This document shows positions 48,751-56,810 of a stretch of DNA of 64,000 nt, piece by piece. Location of the stretch: positions 1 through 64,000 of the forward strand of contig NZ_WXVU01000002.1 in assembly GCF_009900745.1 (NCBI RefSeq), written 5' to 3'. The notes below the pieces were generated by a model, which was not told where the DNA came from, ran no database searches, and saw nothing but the letters and a program-made list of their open reading frames with translations. Position numbers and translations under genes: made by a program. This stretch comes from Chryseobacterium sp. c4a (GTDB taxonomy: Bacteria; Bacteroidota; Bacteroidia; Flavobacteriales; Weeksellaceae). Position 1 is the stretch's first letter. Each line of letters begins with the position of its first letter.

Positions 48751-49713
48751 TTATTTAGTTCGATCGTAAACTTTTTGAGGAATTTTTGAAATATCTTTTT
48801 TCTGACTTTTCATCAACTCAATATATTTAAGATATGCTTCTTTTGCTTTTTCTTTATTGTCAGCATTCCAATAAGAATCTCCTAAATTTAGATAGGCTAC
48901 AACTCTATTCGGATGCTTTTCAATAATTTCTTTTAACAAAAAGATACTGGTAATATTTCCACCTTTTGTGTAAGAATTGTAATAGGCAATATCGTTATAA
49001 TCATTTAAATTATTCTCATTAAGTGGATTGAAATATAGCCATTCAGCAACTGTTTCCAAACCTACAGTATTTTGCTTACTTAAGGTATTGGTTTTATTTG
49101 CTGATTTCAATAATACCAAAGATTTAGTGAAGTTTGATAATGAGCTCTCTTTTAACTCTTGGATTTCTTTATTGTAAATATTTTTATTATCAACGGTTTT
49201 ATTATCAATACTGTTGGATAAACTATTCATATCTATCTTAACTTTAGGGATAAAATCATCATCAATTGTTGAGGTTGAAGTTTTATATAAATACCAGTTA
49301 TCTTTGATAAATTTATAGTAATAGATTTCAGTTGTCTTAAAGTTTCCACAACAAGAAGTTCCAATTATTATTTCACCAGGTCTTCCCTTTGAAATAAATA
49401 AATTACTTACGGGGTTTTCTACTTCAGTGAAGTACTCATCATTAATAATAAAAGATTTCGATTCTGAAAACTTATTATTCTCCCTTTGTAAGAAGATTTT
49501 AACATGTTTTTCTTCTGGTGATTTATTCAGAATTTGAATATAATCAATTTTATTATCCTTATTAAAATCTCCTCTCACAGTATCTTTTAGAAGCTGATGA
49601 TTTTTACCCTCTTTTCTAGAGGATAAATTATTATTTTGTATATGTTTGTTATCTGCCTGTTTACAAAAAACAAACTGAGTAATCACTGTTAAAAATAAAA
49701 TAGGTTTAATCAT
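48751..49713 (-). CDS. Predicted lipoprotein with TPR-like tail, candidate immunity protein
   Basis: A 320-aa protein with lipobox TQFVFCKQ. It contains DFNKDNKIDYIQIL, a calcium-loop motif like those of the 41374 and 43919 genes, and a C-terminal TPR-like repeat (NPNRVVAYLNLGDSYWNADN-like, with NKEKAKEAYLKYIELMK). Its ATG lies 2 bp after the stop of the 1029-aa effector, so it is translationally coupled and is the best candidate for that effector's immunity protein. Confidence 0.76.
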   Translation of the reverse strand: MIKPILFLTVITQFVFCKQADNKHIQNNNLSSRKEGKNHQLLKDTVRGDFNKDNKIDYIQILNKSPEEKHVKIFLQRENNKFSESKSFIINDEYFTEVENPVSNLFISKGRPGEIIIGTSCCGNFKTTEIYYYKFIKDNWYLYKTSTSTIDDDFIPKVKIDMNSLSNSIDNKTVDNKNIYNKEIQELKESSLSNFTKSLVLLKSANKTNTLSKQNTVGLETVAEWLYFNPLNENNLNDYNDIAYYNSYTKGGNITSIFLLKEIIEKHPNRVVAYLNLGDSYWNADNKEKAKEAYLKYIELMKSQKKDISKIPQKVYDRTK

Positions 49714-49715
49714 TT

Positions 49716-52700
49716 TTATTTTTTTAAATCGTTTAATCTTTTTAAAGCTGCTTTTCTTACGTTTACATATTTGTATGTTTTGTCTTTTATGACTTTTGTA
49801 TACACTAAATCAGAAAAATAACTTAATTGTTGAATTGCATAATAGTTTGTTGTTGTGTCAGCATCCTTTGTTAAATCAATAAACCTTTGATAGCCCTCAA
49901 TGGCTAGTTGCTTATCTTTTGTACAACCTTTCTTTTTAAATATTGGATCATGCCATAGTCCCCATGCAAAAGCTGCTTTTTGATCATCATAAGCTTTACT
50001 ATCTTTAAATTTATAATCTGTAGTCTTTCCTTTACTTGTGGTACATTTAGAATATAATAATTCAAATCCTTTTTTTACGCTAGCAAGTCTGTTGTCAATA
50101 TGGTTAAATCCTCCATTTACACGATAGCAAATGTAAATAAAATCATTATTGTTGGCATGGCCGTTGAGAACAGCCCTTTTGTCCCAGAACCAACCTGCTG
50201 AGTGGGTAGCATAAGGAGATTGAGCAACTTTATCTCTTGCAGCTGCACTTGATGTTACATCTTCTCCAATTGCAGCTTGAAAGGCTTCATAATTTTCTTT
50301 ACCTGTTAACTGAATTAGACCTCTTCCATGCCAGCCTTTGTATGGGGCAAGATAATCGGCATCTCCTAGCTCAATATTATATTTGAAACCTTCGGACTCT
50401 TTGTTAACCTGAGCCAAGAAATGTATTTTTTGTAAGCATGAATTAATATTAAATTTCTTAAATGTTTGATTAAATCCATCAAAATATTTATCAATATTGG
50501 CTTGAGTTGCAGTAATAGCAATACCTTTTAATTGCTCTTTGGTTAAATCAATATTACATGAACACTTTCCAGTAGCTTGTGTTGGTGCTACTTGACTTTG
50601 ATAGCTTGAATAACAGCTGCAGGTATTGGCATAGCCTGCTTCAATAGCTAATTGAACAATATTTTTTCCATTTAAAGCGGTTAAGCTCTTACAGAAATAT
50701 TTATCTTCCAGGTATTGAGCATCAAACTGCCTTACATCCATGTGAATCCAGCTGAAAGTATGATCGAACCTTACTTTCCCTTTGCTGTTGTATAGTAAGT
50801 CAATAGGTTCTATTGAAAACAGATTGGTATTAGGCCATTCTTTTTGAGCACCCAGATATTTAACAAATATGTTATCCCTCATACTTCTTAATTCCACAAG
50901 GTTCTTTTTGTTTTCACCTCTAATAGCCCAACTACCTTTACTGAACTGCATATCAATAGCCTTTCCTTGGTGGTTGGTGGTTGTATAGTTTTTGAATCTA
51001 CACCTATATCCTGAGGTGAAATGATCTATTTTATAAGTAGTTTGTTTACTAAAATAGAATTGCAACGCTTTGAATCCAAATAAAAGAGATCTGTGAATTC
51101 CCGGATATTCATATTTATGATAGGCTTCAACTTTACTGGCGCTTTTATATGTACCTTTTCCGGTTCCATCTCCAAACCCACCACAACTATTGGTTTCTTG
51201 AATACCCCTTAAAGCACTGGTTGCTTTTTTACCTTTTGTAGAACAGTCACATTTCATTTGGTTCCAGAATGTTGTACTAATATCAAAATTTTTAGAAAAC
51301 TCGTCAATAGCCCTTAATACATTCCCACATACTTTACCCGTTTCAGGAACTTTCATATAGTCTTTCTGAAACTGCTTAACCATTTTCTCCGTCCTGTCTG
51401 TAAATTTATCCGTTGGTACATTCCCTCCAAATCCTGCTAGGCGAATATTAATTTCTCTAATCAGTTCACTTGGAGGAGTGCTTTTATCAATACAATATTT
51501 GCCTCCACAATTTTTAGTTTTAGTTTTCGGCTCATTCTTCACCCCAGTCGCCGTTTTCCCATTATTCTGTGGCTTGGGAGTTTCCATAATACCCACATCA
51601 ATAATTTTTGATTTGGCAGAGATATCTATATAAATAACTTCCGCAAAGATTTCCTGTTGGCCTCCTTTCCAATAATATTCGCCACTATCCGGATTTTTAG
51701 GGTCCTTTCCTATTTCTCCGGTTTTTTGCATGGCGGCAGTTAAGGGCATAGAAAGATTTATTTTATCCCCTAAGAATGTGTGTTCATGGCTATATAAAAG
51801 GTCATCTTTTCCAATCGAGTCATGCTCCCATATTTTAAGGGTGTATTTTTTGCCTATAAGGTTTTTAGATTCTATATGAACAATTATGGTTTCTCCAAAT
51901 TTAGGATTTTTAGTAAACTCTTTACCATTTTTATCGGTCAGTTTTACTAGGGTAATTTCTCCTTTTTTATCCGGTTGATTATTAGGTGAATGAGGTCTTG
52001 TAGAACCTTTTGGGGAATTGGGTTGAGGTTTGGGTGGAGCAGGTTTGGGCTGTGATGTTCCACCAGTACTTCCTGCTGGCTTTTTAGGTGGGGCAGGAGG
52101 AGCTTTATACTCAGGATTATTAGCATTGGCATTATCTGAGGCTTTTAATTTCCCATTGTACTCTGCCGTAACATAATATTCATGCTGCTTTTTATCGTCC
52201 TCCCTTTGGTTGGCGATCGCAATATAAGTGTTGAGCAATGCAAAATTCCAGCGGGCATTGCCCTGACTGTCTACCAGGACAGGAGGAGATTTTACGATAG
52301 ATTGATTCTTTTTATTGTGGCCATCACCTCTTTCATCATCTTCCCAGAGGGTGAAAATAATATGTTCACCTTCCATACCCTGGCATTTAGCGATTGCCCA
52401 AAGACGATCTTGATAGCTTAATTTCTTATTAACAGGAGTGCCATCCTGAAAAGTGAGTTTTACATTAAGGATATTTTTTTCTGCTGAAGGCTGCTGTTCA
52501 TTCTTTTGAGGCTGTACGATAATAGACATAGGTTCTTTACCCTCAGGGCTGTGAAGATAAGCTTCCACTCTGTAGGTGTATTGCCAGGCATCTTCACGAA
52601 AAGTAAATTCGCCAGTTTTTTTCTTGATCGTAGTAGGAGTGAACTTGCCATCCGGTCTTTTTCTAAACAATTCCCAAGTGACAAGTGACTCTTTTCTTTC

Positions 52701-52805
52701 ATTAAGCGGAGTGGCGGGATACCATTCCGTTACTTTATATAATGCTTTTTCTCCTGTTTTAGGAGACGTATTTCCGGTGATTCTTAAAACGCCTTTTTTT
52801 GCCAT
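49716..52805 (-). CDS. 1029-aa multidomain peptidoglycan-degrading effector
   Basis: A large protein with several domains in this order. Beta-sandwich repeats (about 1-420) include a Pro/Lys-rich linker (about 230-280). A PG-binding domain (CIDKSTPPSELIREIN ... FTDRTEKMVKQFQKDY, about 440-510) follows. Then comes an M15-like peptidase core (TSGYRCRFKN ... HQGKAIDMQFS ... WIHMDVRQF, about 610-720). The C-terminus is a GH19-like muramidase/chitinase domain (about 750-935, with HFLAQVNKESEGF carrying the catalytic Glu). No signal peptide is present, as expected for a secreted effector. The neighbours are a PAAR-like carrier and a LysM protein upstream and a coupled lipoprotein downstream. Exact secretion route unknown. 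Confidence 0.8.
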   Translation of the reverse strand: MAKKGVLRITGNTSPKTGEKALYKVTEWYPATPLNERKESLVTWELFRKRPDGKFTPTTIKKKTGEFTFREDAWQYTYRVEAYLHSPEGKEPMSIIVQPQKNEQQPSAEKNILNVKLTFQDGTPVNKKLSYQDRLWAIAKCQGMEGEHIIFTLWEDDERGDGHNKKNQSIVKSPPVLVDSQGNARWNFALLNTYIAIANQREDDKKQHEYYVTAEYNGKLKASDNANANNPEYKAPPAPPKKPAGSTGGTSQPKPAPPKPQPNSPKGSTRPHSPNNQPDKKGEITLVKLTDKNGKEFTKNPKFGETIIVHIESKNLIGKKYTLKIWEHDSIGKDDLLYSHEHTFLGDKINLSMPLTAAMQKTGEIGKDPKNPDSGEYYWKGGQQEIFAEVIYIDISAKSKIIDVGIMETPKPQNNGKTATGVKNEPKTKTKNCGGKYCIDKSTPPSELIREINIRLAGFGGNVPTDKFTDRTEKMVKQFQKDYMKVPETGKVCGNVLRAIDEFSKNFDISTTFWNQMKCDCSTKGKKATSALRGIQETNSCGGFGDGTGKGTYKSASKVEAYHKYEYPGIHRSLLFGFKALQFYFSKQTTYKIDHFTSGYRCRFKNYTTTNHQGKAIDMQFSKGSWAIRGENKKNLVELRSMRDNIFVKYLGAQKEWPNTNLFSIEPIDLLYNSKGKVRFDHTFSWIHMDVRQFDAQYLEDKYFCKSLTALNGKNIVQLAIEAGYANTCSCYSSYQSQVAPTQATGKCSCNIDLTKEQLKGIAITATQANIDKYFDGFNQTFKKFNINSCLQKIHFLAQVNKESEGFKYNIELGDADYLAPYKGWHGRGLIQLTGKENYEAFQAAIGEDVTSSAAARDKVAQSPYATHSAGWFWDKRAVLNGHANNNDFIYICYRVNGGFNHIDNRLASVKKGFELLYSKCTTSKGKTTDYKFKDSKAYDDQKAAFAWGLWHDPIFKKKGCTKDKQLAIEGYQRFIDLTKDADTTTNYYAIQQLSYFSDLVYTKVIKDKTYKYVNVRKAALKRLNDLKK

Positions 52806-52823
52806 GATCTTTAGTTTTTAGGG

Positions 52824-53669
52824 TTACCAGGCTTCTGCCTCCTGTTCATCAGTTTCTGCTTTGAATTGGTCAAAATTAACAATAGGATTATAAACCTGCT
52901 GTTCCTTTGTATCTGCTTTATTAACCTGGTTTTTACCCGCTTCACTTTGCTGGCCATGTTTTAAGATCGTTATTTTACCACCTGTGGTACACATCAGTTC
53001 AGATATTTCTGTCAGGCAGCTCTTTCCCATAACCTTTACTTTTTCATAAGGTTTTTGCCATTTTCCTGCAGCAGCATAAGCACAGGGAAGGTATCCTCCG
53101 GAAGTCGGTTTAAGCTTACATTGTCCAAAAGGTTGCGCAGGAGGATCGAATTGTAGATCATCTTCTGTTACGGCAAGATAATCTGCCTGCCCTTCCTTGT
53201 CATTCCAATAATGCTTCTGGTGACTGGTTACTGTGAACTTAGGAAACTTGAAACCCTGATTACATTGTACGGTTCCTTTCTGGATGACAAAATATTTTCC
53301 TTCATGAGGGCCTGAGCTACTGCCACTGTCCTTATTTTCTTTTTTTTCTTTCTCTTGTTTTTCCTCGCTTTTTTCAGAGGGCTGATTTTCAGAGGCTGAC
53401 TGATCTGAAGGAGAGTCTTCCCCAGTTCCTTCATCGGTTGTTGCTTCCTGAGAAGAATCCACAGGAGTGGCAGGCGAGTTTTCTTCTTCAGCCATAAGCT
53501 GTGGATCGTCCGGAATGATGATTTTCTTTCCGGGAATAGGTTCCTGCATAATATCCTCCTCTGAGCAATGGAGATTGTGATAGGTCTTTAAAATACCCTC
53601 ATTTTTCAGTTTAAATTGCTGAGCCAGCGAGCTGAAGGTATCGCCCTGCTGTATGACATAATTTTTCAT
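52824..53669 (-). CDS. LysM + DUF4280 (PAAR-like) protein
   Basis: A 281-aa protein. LysM domain at 4-52 (YVIQQGDTFSSLAQQF ... PGKKIIIPDD). A long acidic linker rich in Glu/Ser follows (about 60-125). A DUF4280 PAAR-like domain comes last (about 128-255), with KYFVIQKGTVQCNQG, PFGQCKLKPTSGGYLPC and LMCTTGGKITILKHGQ. DUF4280/PAAR proteins cap the spike of contractile injection systems. It precedes the 1029-aa effector by 18 bp, so it is the probable carrier or adaptor of that effector. Confidence 0.85.
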   Translation of the reverse strand: MKNYVIQQGDTFSSLAQQFKLKNEGILKTYHNLHCSEEDIMQEPIPGKKIIIPDDPQLMAEEENSPATPVDSSQEATTDEGTGEDSPSDQSASENQPSEKSEEKQEKEKKENKDSGSSSGPHEGKYFVIQKGTVQCNQGFKFPKFTVTSHQKHYWNDKEGQADYLAVTEDDLQFDPPAQPFGQCKLKPTSGGYLPCAYAAAGKWQKPYEKVKVMGKSCLTEISELMCTTGGKITILKHGQQSEAGKNQVNKADTKEQQVYNPIVNFDQFKAETDEQEAEAW

Positions 53670-53670
53670 A

Positions 53671-54696
53671 TTATCCTTGTGTTATCGTGATGGTGTGTTG
53701 TTGAATGAATTCTTCTCCACGCCAAAGGTTGATACTGGCTGTGGCTTGAAGAAGGTTTTTATTTTTTTTATGAGTGGTGTATTCAATAATGATATGTCCT
53801 GTAACAGGATCTTCAGCAGGAATATTATATTTTGTTCCGGTTTGCAATTCCTGTAAACTGTAAAATTCTGTACTGTTTCCCGTTAAAATAGTTGTAATAT
53901 GATCTTGATCCTCATTTTTTTGCTCAATTTCCATTTGACATTGTACAGAAAAGGAGTTTTGTAAAAAGTAAAATGATTCTGTCCAATCAGTTTTCTTATG
54001 AAACCAATCCATTTTAGGAAATAAGGTTTGAAAGAGTAGGGTACCCTGAAATTGTTGCAGAAAAAATGATTCTTCAGCAATATTTTTTTCAAAAGTATCC
54101 AGATATTTTTTAGAGATTTCTCCAATGAAGAATTCATCAAGATCTCTACGCTTATCAGTAAATGTTGTAATGATCTTTTTATGGTCTGCGAACCCTATGA
54201 TTCTACCTTGTTCATTGAGAACAAAATCAATAGGCATAATGCTTTTCATACAGGAAATAGACAGATCGCTCATTTTATCATCCGGAAGATTTCCATTGGC
54301 TATAAAATGATCCTGACTGTATGAGACCTTATAATGTGCCGTGTTTCTGTCTTTATGAACCTCAAGATTTACATCGTAATCTACCGTTAAAGAAGGTTGA
54401 AACGGACTTTCAAAAGTCTCGGAGATCTTATATGTTTTTTCGAAAAATGAATCAGAAATCTGAAGAAGAGGAAGGATCTCTTTTCTTTTCTGATCTTTCT
54501 GTTTTTCAGTTTGAATATGAAGCGGAACAAAAACACTTTTCACCTCATTTAAATGATCAAACCAGATTCTATCCATTCTTTGGCAATGAGAGTTGTGAAA
54601 TAACTTGAGATCTTCTCCGGTAATACCCAACCGGGAAGCAATGGAGCTCAGGGAATCTCCATTTCGAACCTTATATTCTAAAAAACCAATTTCCAT
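53671..54696 (-). CDS. LysM-domain protein, first gene of the effector operon
   Basis: A 341-aa protein with an N-terminal LysM (YKVRNGDSLSSIASRLGI, about 8-25, ending SVFVPL near 58). The rest (about 80-340) is beta-rich and shows no known domain. Its stop is 1 bp before the DUF4280 gene, so the two are co-translated. It may help load or anchor the PAAR-like complex. Confidence 0.75.
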   Translation of the reverse strand: MEIGFLEYKVRNGDSLSSIASRLGITGEDLKLFHNSHCQRMDRIWFDHLNEVKSVFVPLHIQTEKQKDQKRKEILPLLQISDSFFEKTYKISETFESPFQPSLTVDYDVNLEVHKDRNTAHYKVSYSQDHFIANGNLPDDKMSDLSISCMKSIMPIDFVLNEQGRIIGFADHKKIITTFTDKRRDLDEFFIGEISKKYLDTFEKNIAEESFFLQQFQGTLLFQTLFPKMDWFHKKTDWTESFYFLQNSFSVQCQMEIEQKNEDQDHITTILTGNSTEFYSLQELQTGTKYNIPAEDPVTGHIIIEYTTHKKNKNLLQATASINLWRGEEFIQQHTITITQG

Positions 54697-54894
54697 CGTA
54701 AGTGAATTATACTATAAAACTATTAAAAAACTAAATTTGAAATTAATTTTTAAGGTTAAATTTTAAAAATTGTAGTAAAACTACGACAAGAGAATACTGA
54801 GATTTTGAGGTAAATCCAAAAGAAGATTTACTAATTTTGTAAAAATACCCATCAGGAATACGGTTTTCCACCACTTAATACAAGATCTAATCCT

Positions 54895-55545
54895 ATGAAA
54901 AATAAATATTTACAAAGTCTTTTTATGCTATTGGTAACCTTCCATTTTGGATATGCTGGAAATTATCTTCCTAAGATGCCAGCATTTTCAGTAAGCCAAC
55001 AGGATACTACAAGAATTAAAGAAAGCCACAATGAAGAAGATATTGAAGCCAATGAATATTTGAAAGACCGTTTGAAACCTATTCAGGCTAATTTTAAGCG
55101 AATCAATTCTATCACTCAATGGACAGCCATTAAAAAGAAAGATATTGAAGGGGAATCAGCCGAAGGAGGAGAAGCTGCGTATTATTATAAAAATAAGCGT
55201 CTGGAAAAGATTATAGCCAGACATTATGGAGAAATGGGGCAGGTTTTGATAGAATATTATCTCTTGAATGGGCAGCTATCTTTTGTTTTTGAAAAAGATT
55301 ATAAATACAATCGTCCGCTTTTCTACAATGAAAAGGTAATGAAGGAAAACAATGATACGGAAGCTTTTGATTTGAAAAAATCAGAGATTACGGAAACCAG
55401 AAACTATTTTGAAAACGGATCATTGCTGCATATTGTAGATAGTCAGGATTGTGGAGCTCCCTTCAGTGGAGATTATATGACAGAACAGGATAAAAGTTTA
55501 AAAGATGATTTTAAAAGACTTTTAAAGTTGGAGAAAGAAAATTAA
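54895..55545 (+). CDS. Unrecognised exported protein
   Basis: A 216-aa protein with a signal peptide (to about 21, FHFGYAG). The mature part is highly charged, with EIEANEYLKDRLKPIQ-like helices and a GEAAYYYKNKRLEKI segment that repeats in style. No known family. It is a single plus-strand gene next to the effector island and divergent from its LysM gene. Confidence 0.68.
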   Translation: MKNKYLQSLFMLLVTFHFGYAGNYLPKMPAFSVSQQDTTRIKESHNEEDIEANEYLKDRLKPIQANFKRINSITQWTAIKKKDIEGESAEGGEAAYYYKNKRLEKIIARHYGEMGQVLIEYYLLNGQLSFVFEKDYKYNRPLFYNEKVMKENNDTEAFDLKKSEITETRNYFENGSLLHIVDSQDCGAPFSGDYMTEQDKSLKDDFKRLLKLEKEN

Positions 55546-55673
55546 ATATTTTAGGTAGATTTATGGGGTATTTTATTTTTACTACATAGATTAAAAATAA
55601 GTACTCTGAAAGCAAGTTGATGTATATGACTTCAAGTAATGGTAAGACAAAAAGTAACCTCCAGCTTCCATCC

Positions 55674-56210
55674 TTATTTCATGTCTTTAATAAGGCTAAG
55701 GCGTTCCTCAACCTCTTTGATCTTACTGATCCAGTAATTAATTCCTTCCTGGTTTGTTACAGTTTCTTTAAATGCATTGCGGTTCACGATCCATAGTTCA
55801 GATCTGTTTTTTTGATACTCAATTTCACGTTCCCTTTTTGTTTCCGGCTCTATACGGTATCTCCAATACACCAGTGAGTGCATATATTCTGCACGGATTT
55901 TTTCAAGATAAGAGATAATGGCTTTACGATCCTGCGGAATATATCCCGGCCCGGAACATCCACAAGAGTGAAAGGTAATCCCTACAGTATAGAGATCACG
56001 GATATGTGCCCATTGTTTATGATCATTTTTTGCTGGCGATTCAAAGTCAAGACCCATATTGGCCATAAGATTCCCACATTCGGGGCATTTGGCTTCCACG
56101 GAGATCTGAGCATCTCTGTCTACATCTTTTAAAACGCGACGTTTGAATGTTTTTTGACAGTTGAAACAAGCATAATGACATTTATAAACCATCATGGCAT
56201 ATCGGCACAT
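55674..56210 (-). CDS. Zinc-ribbon protein of unknown function
   Basis: A 178-aa protein with a zinc ribbon made of CFNCQKTF (about 15-22) and CPECGNLM (about 42-49). A further HSCGCSGPGYIPQ segment lies near 92-104. The C-terminal helical part ends in KEVEERLSLIKD. No known family. It sits 29 bp after a small gene of unknown function, so they may be an operon. Confidence 0.65.
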   Translation of the reverse strand: MCRYAMMVYKCHYACFNCQKTFKRRVLKDVDRDAQISVEAKCPECGNLMANMGLDFESPAKNDHKQWAHIRDLYTVGITFHSCGCSGPGYIPQDRKAIISYLEKIRAEYMHSLVYWRYRIEPETKREREIEYQKNRSELWIVNRNAFKETVTNQEGINYWISKIKEVEERLSLIKDMK

Positions 56211-56239
56211 AGTTAATCTTTTGTTTTTATCGTTATTAA

Positions 56240-56722
56240 TTATTTTTTCTCTTCATAGCTGATTCCCATAAAACTGCTGGCACTTCTCGGATCATAGACC
56301 GACCATACATTTCCCCAAGGAAAATTAAACGTACAGCTTGGATAAGGTGTTTTCTTTTTCCGGGTGGGTGGTATGCCTAAAATTAAGGATAGAAATTTAT
56401 TATTCCGGTGAAATACCTGCATTTCCTTTTCTTCTGTCCATTCATTCCAATCTTTGGCATCAGAACTTTCCCATGTATTCATTTGAATACTATGCAGCTG
56501 ATCTCCCAAAAAGCAAAGACTGAAAGAAAGTTGGTAGCTTTCAATTTCTATAGCTTTGAAATAATACCAAAAATATCCGGTTTTTACATCCCACATATTC
56601 TGATATTTTTCCTTATAAAAATCAGTCTGTTTCAGCTGATCCAGCGGCATTTTTCTACTTATTTGAGTGTTGAAATCATTCAATTCCAGGGTGCCATTTT
56701 CATTATTAATCAGCATATTCAA
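56240..56722 (-). CDS. Unrecognised small protein
   Basis: A 160-aa soluble protein with many aromatic residues (TGYFWYYFKAIEIESYQLSF) and a short basic motif PPTRKKKTPYPS near 123-134. No signal peptide. It resembles in style the small immunity-type proteins of polymorphic systems, but no family match was recognised. It is probably co-transcribed with the zinc-ribbon gene. Confidence 0.62.
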   Translation of the reverse strand: MNMLINNENGTLELNDFNTQISRKMPLDQLKQTDFYKEKYQNMWDVKTGYFWYYFKAIEIESYQLSFSLCFLGDQLHSIQMNTWESSDAKDWNEWTEEKEMQVFHRNNKFLSLILGIPPTRKKKTPYPSCTFNFPWGNVWSVYDPRSASSFMGISYEEKK

Positions 56723-56810
56723 AAAAATTGAAGCTATAAATATACCCGTTTTTTCTTTACAGACAACGAATAATATTTACAGCTTCTAGTAGAAATAGAA
56801 AATATCGGTG

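Noticed and set aside
49716..54696. Complete type VI secretion locus
   Set aside because: Only the PAAR-like cap, LysM proteins and an effector are present; no tube, sheath, baseplate or ATPase gene was found.
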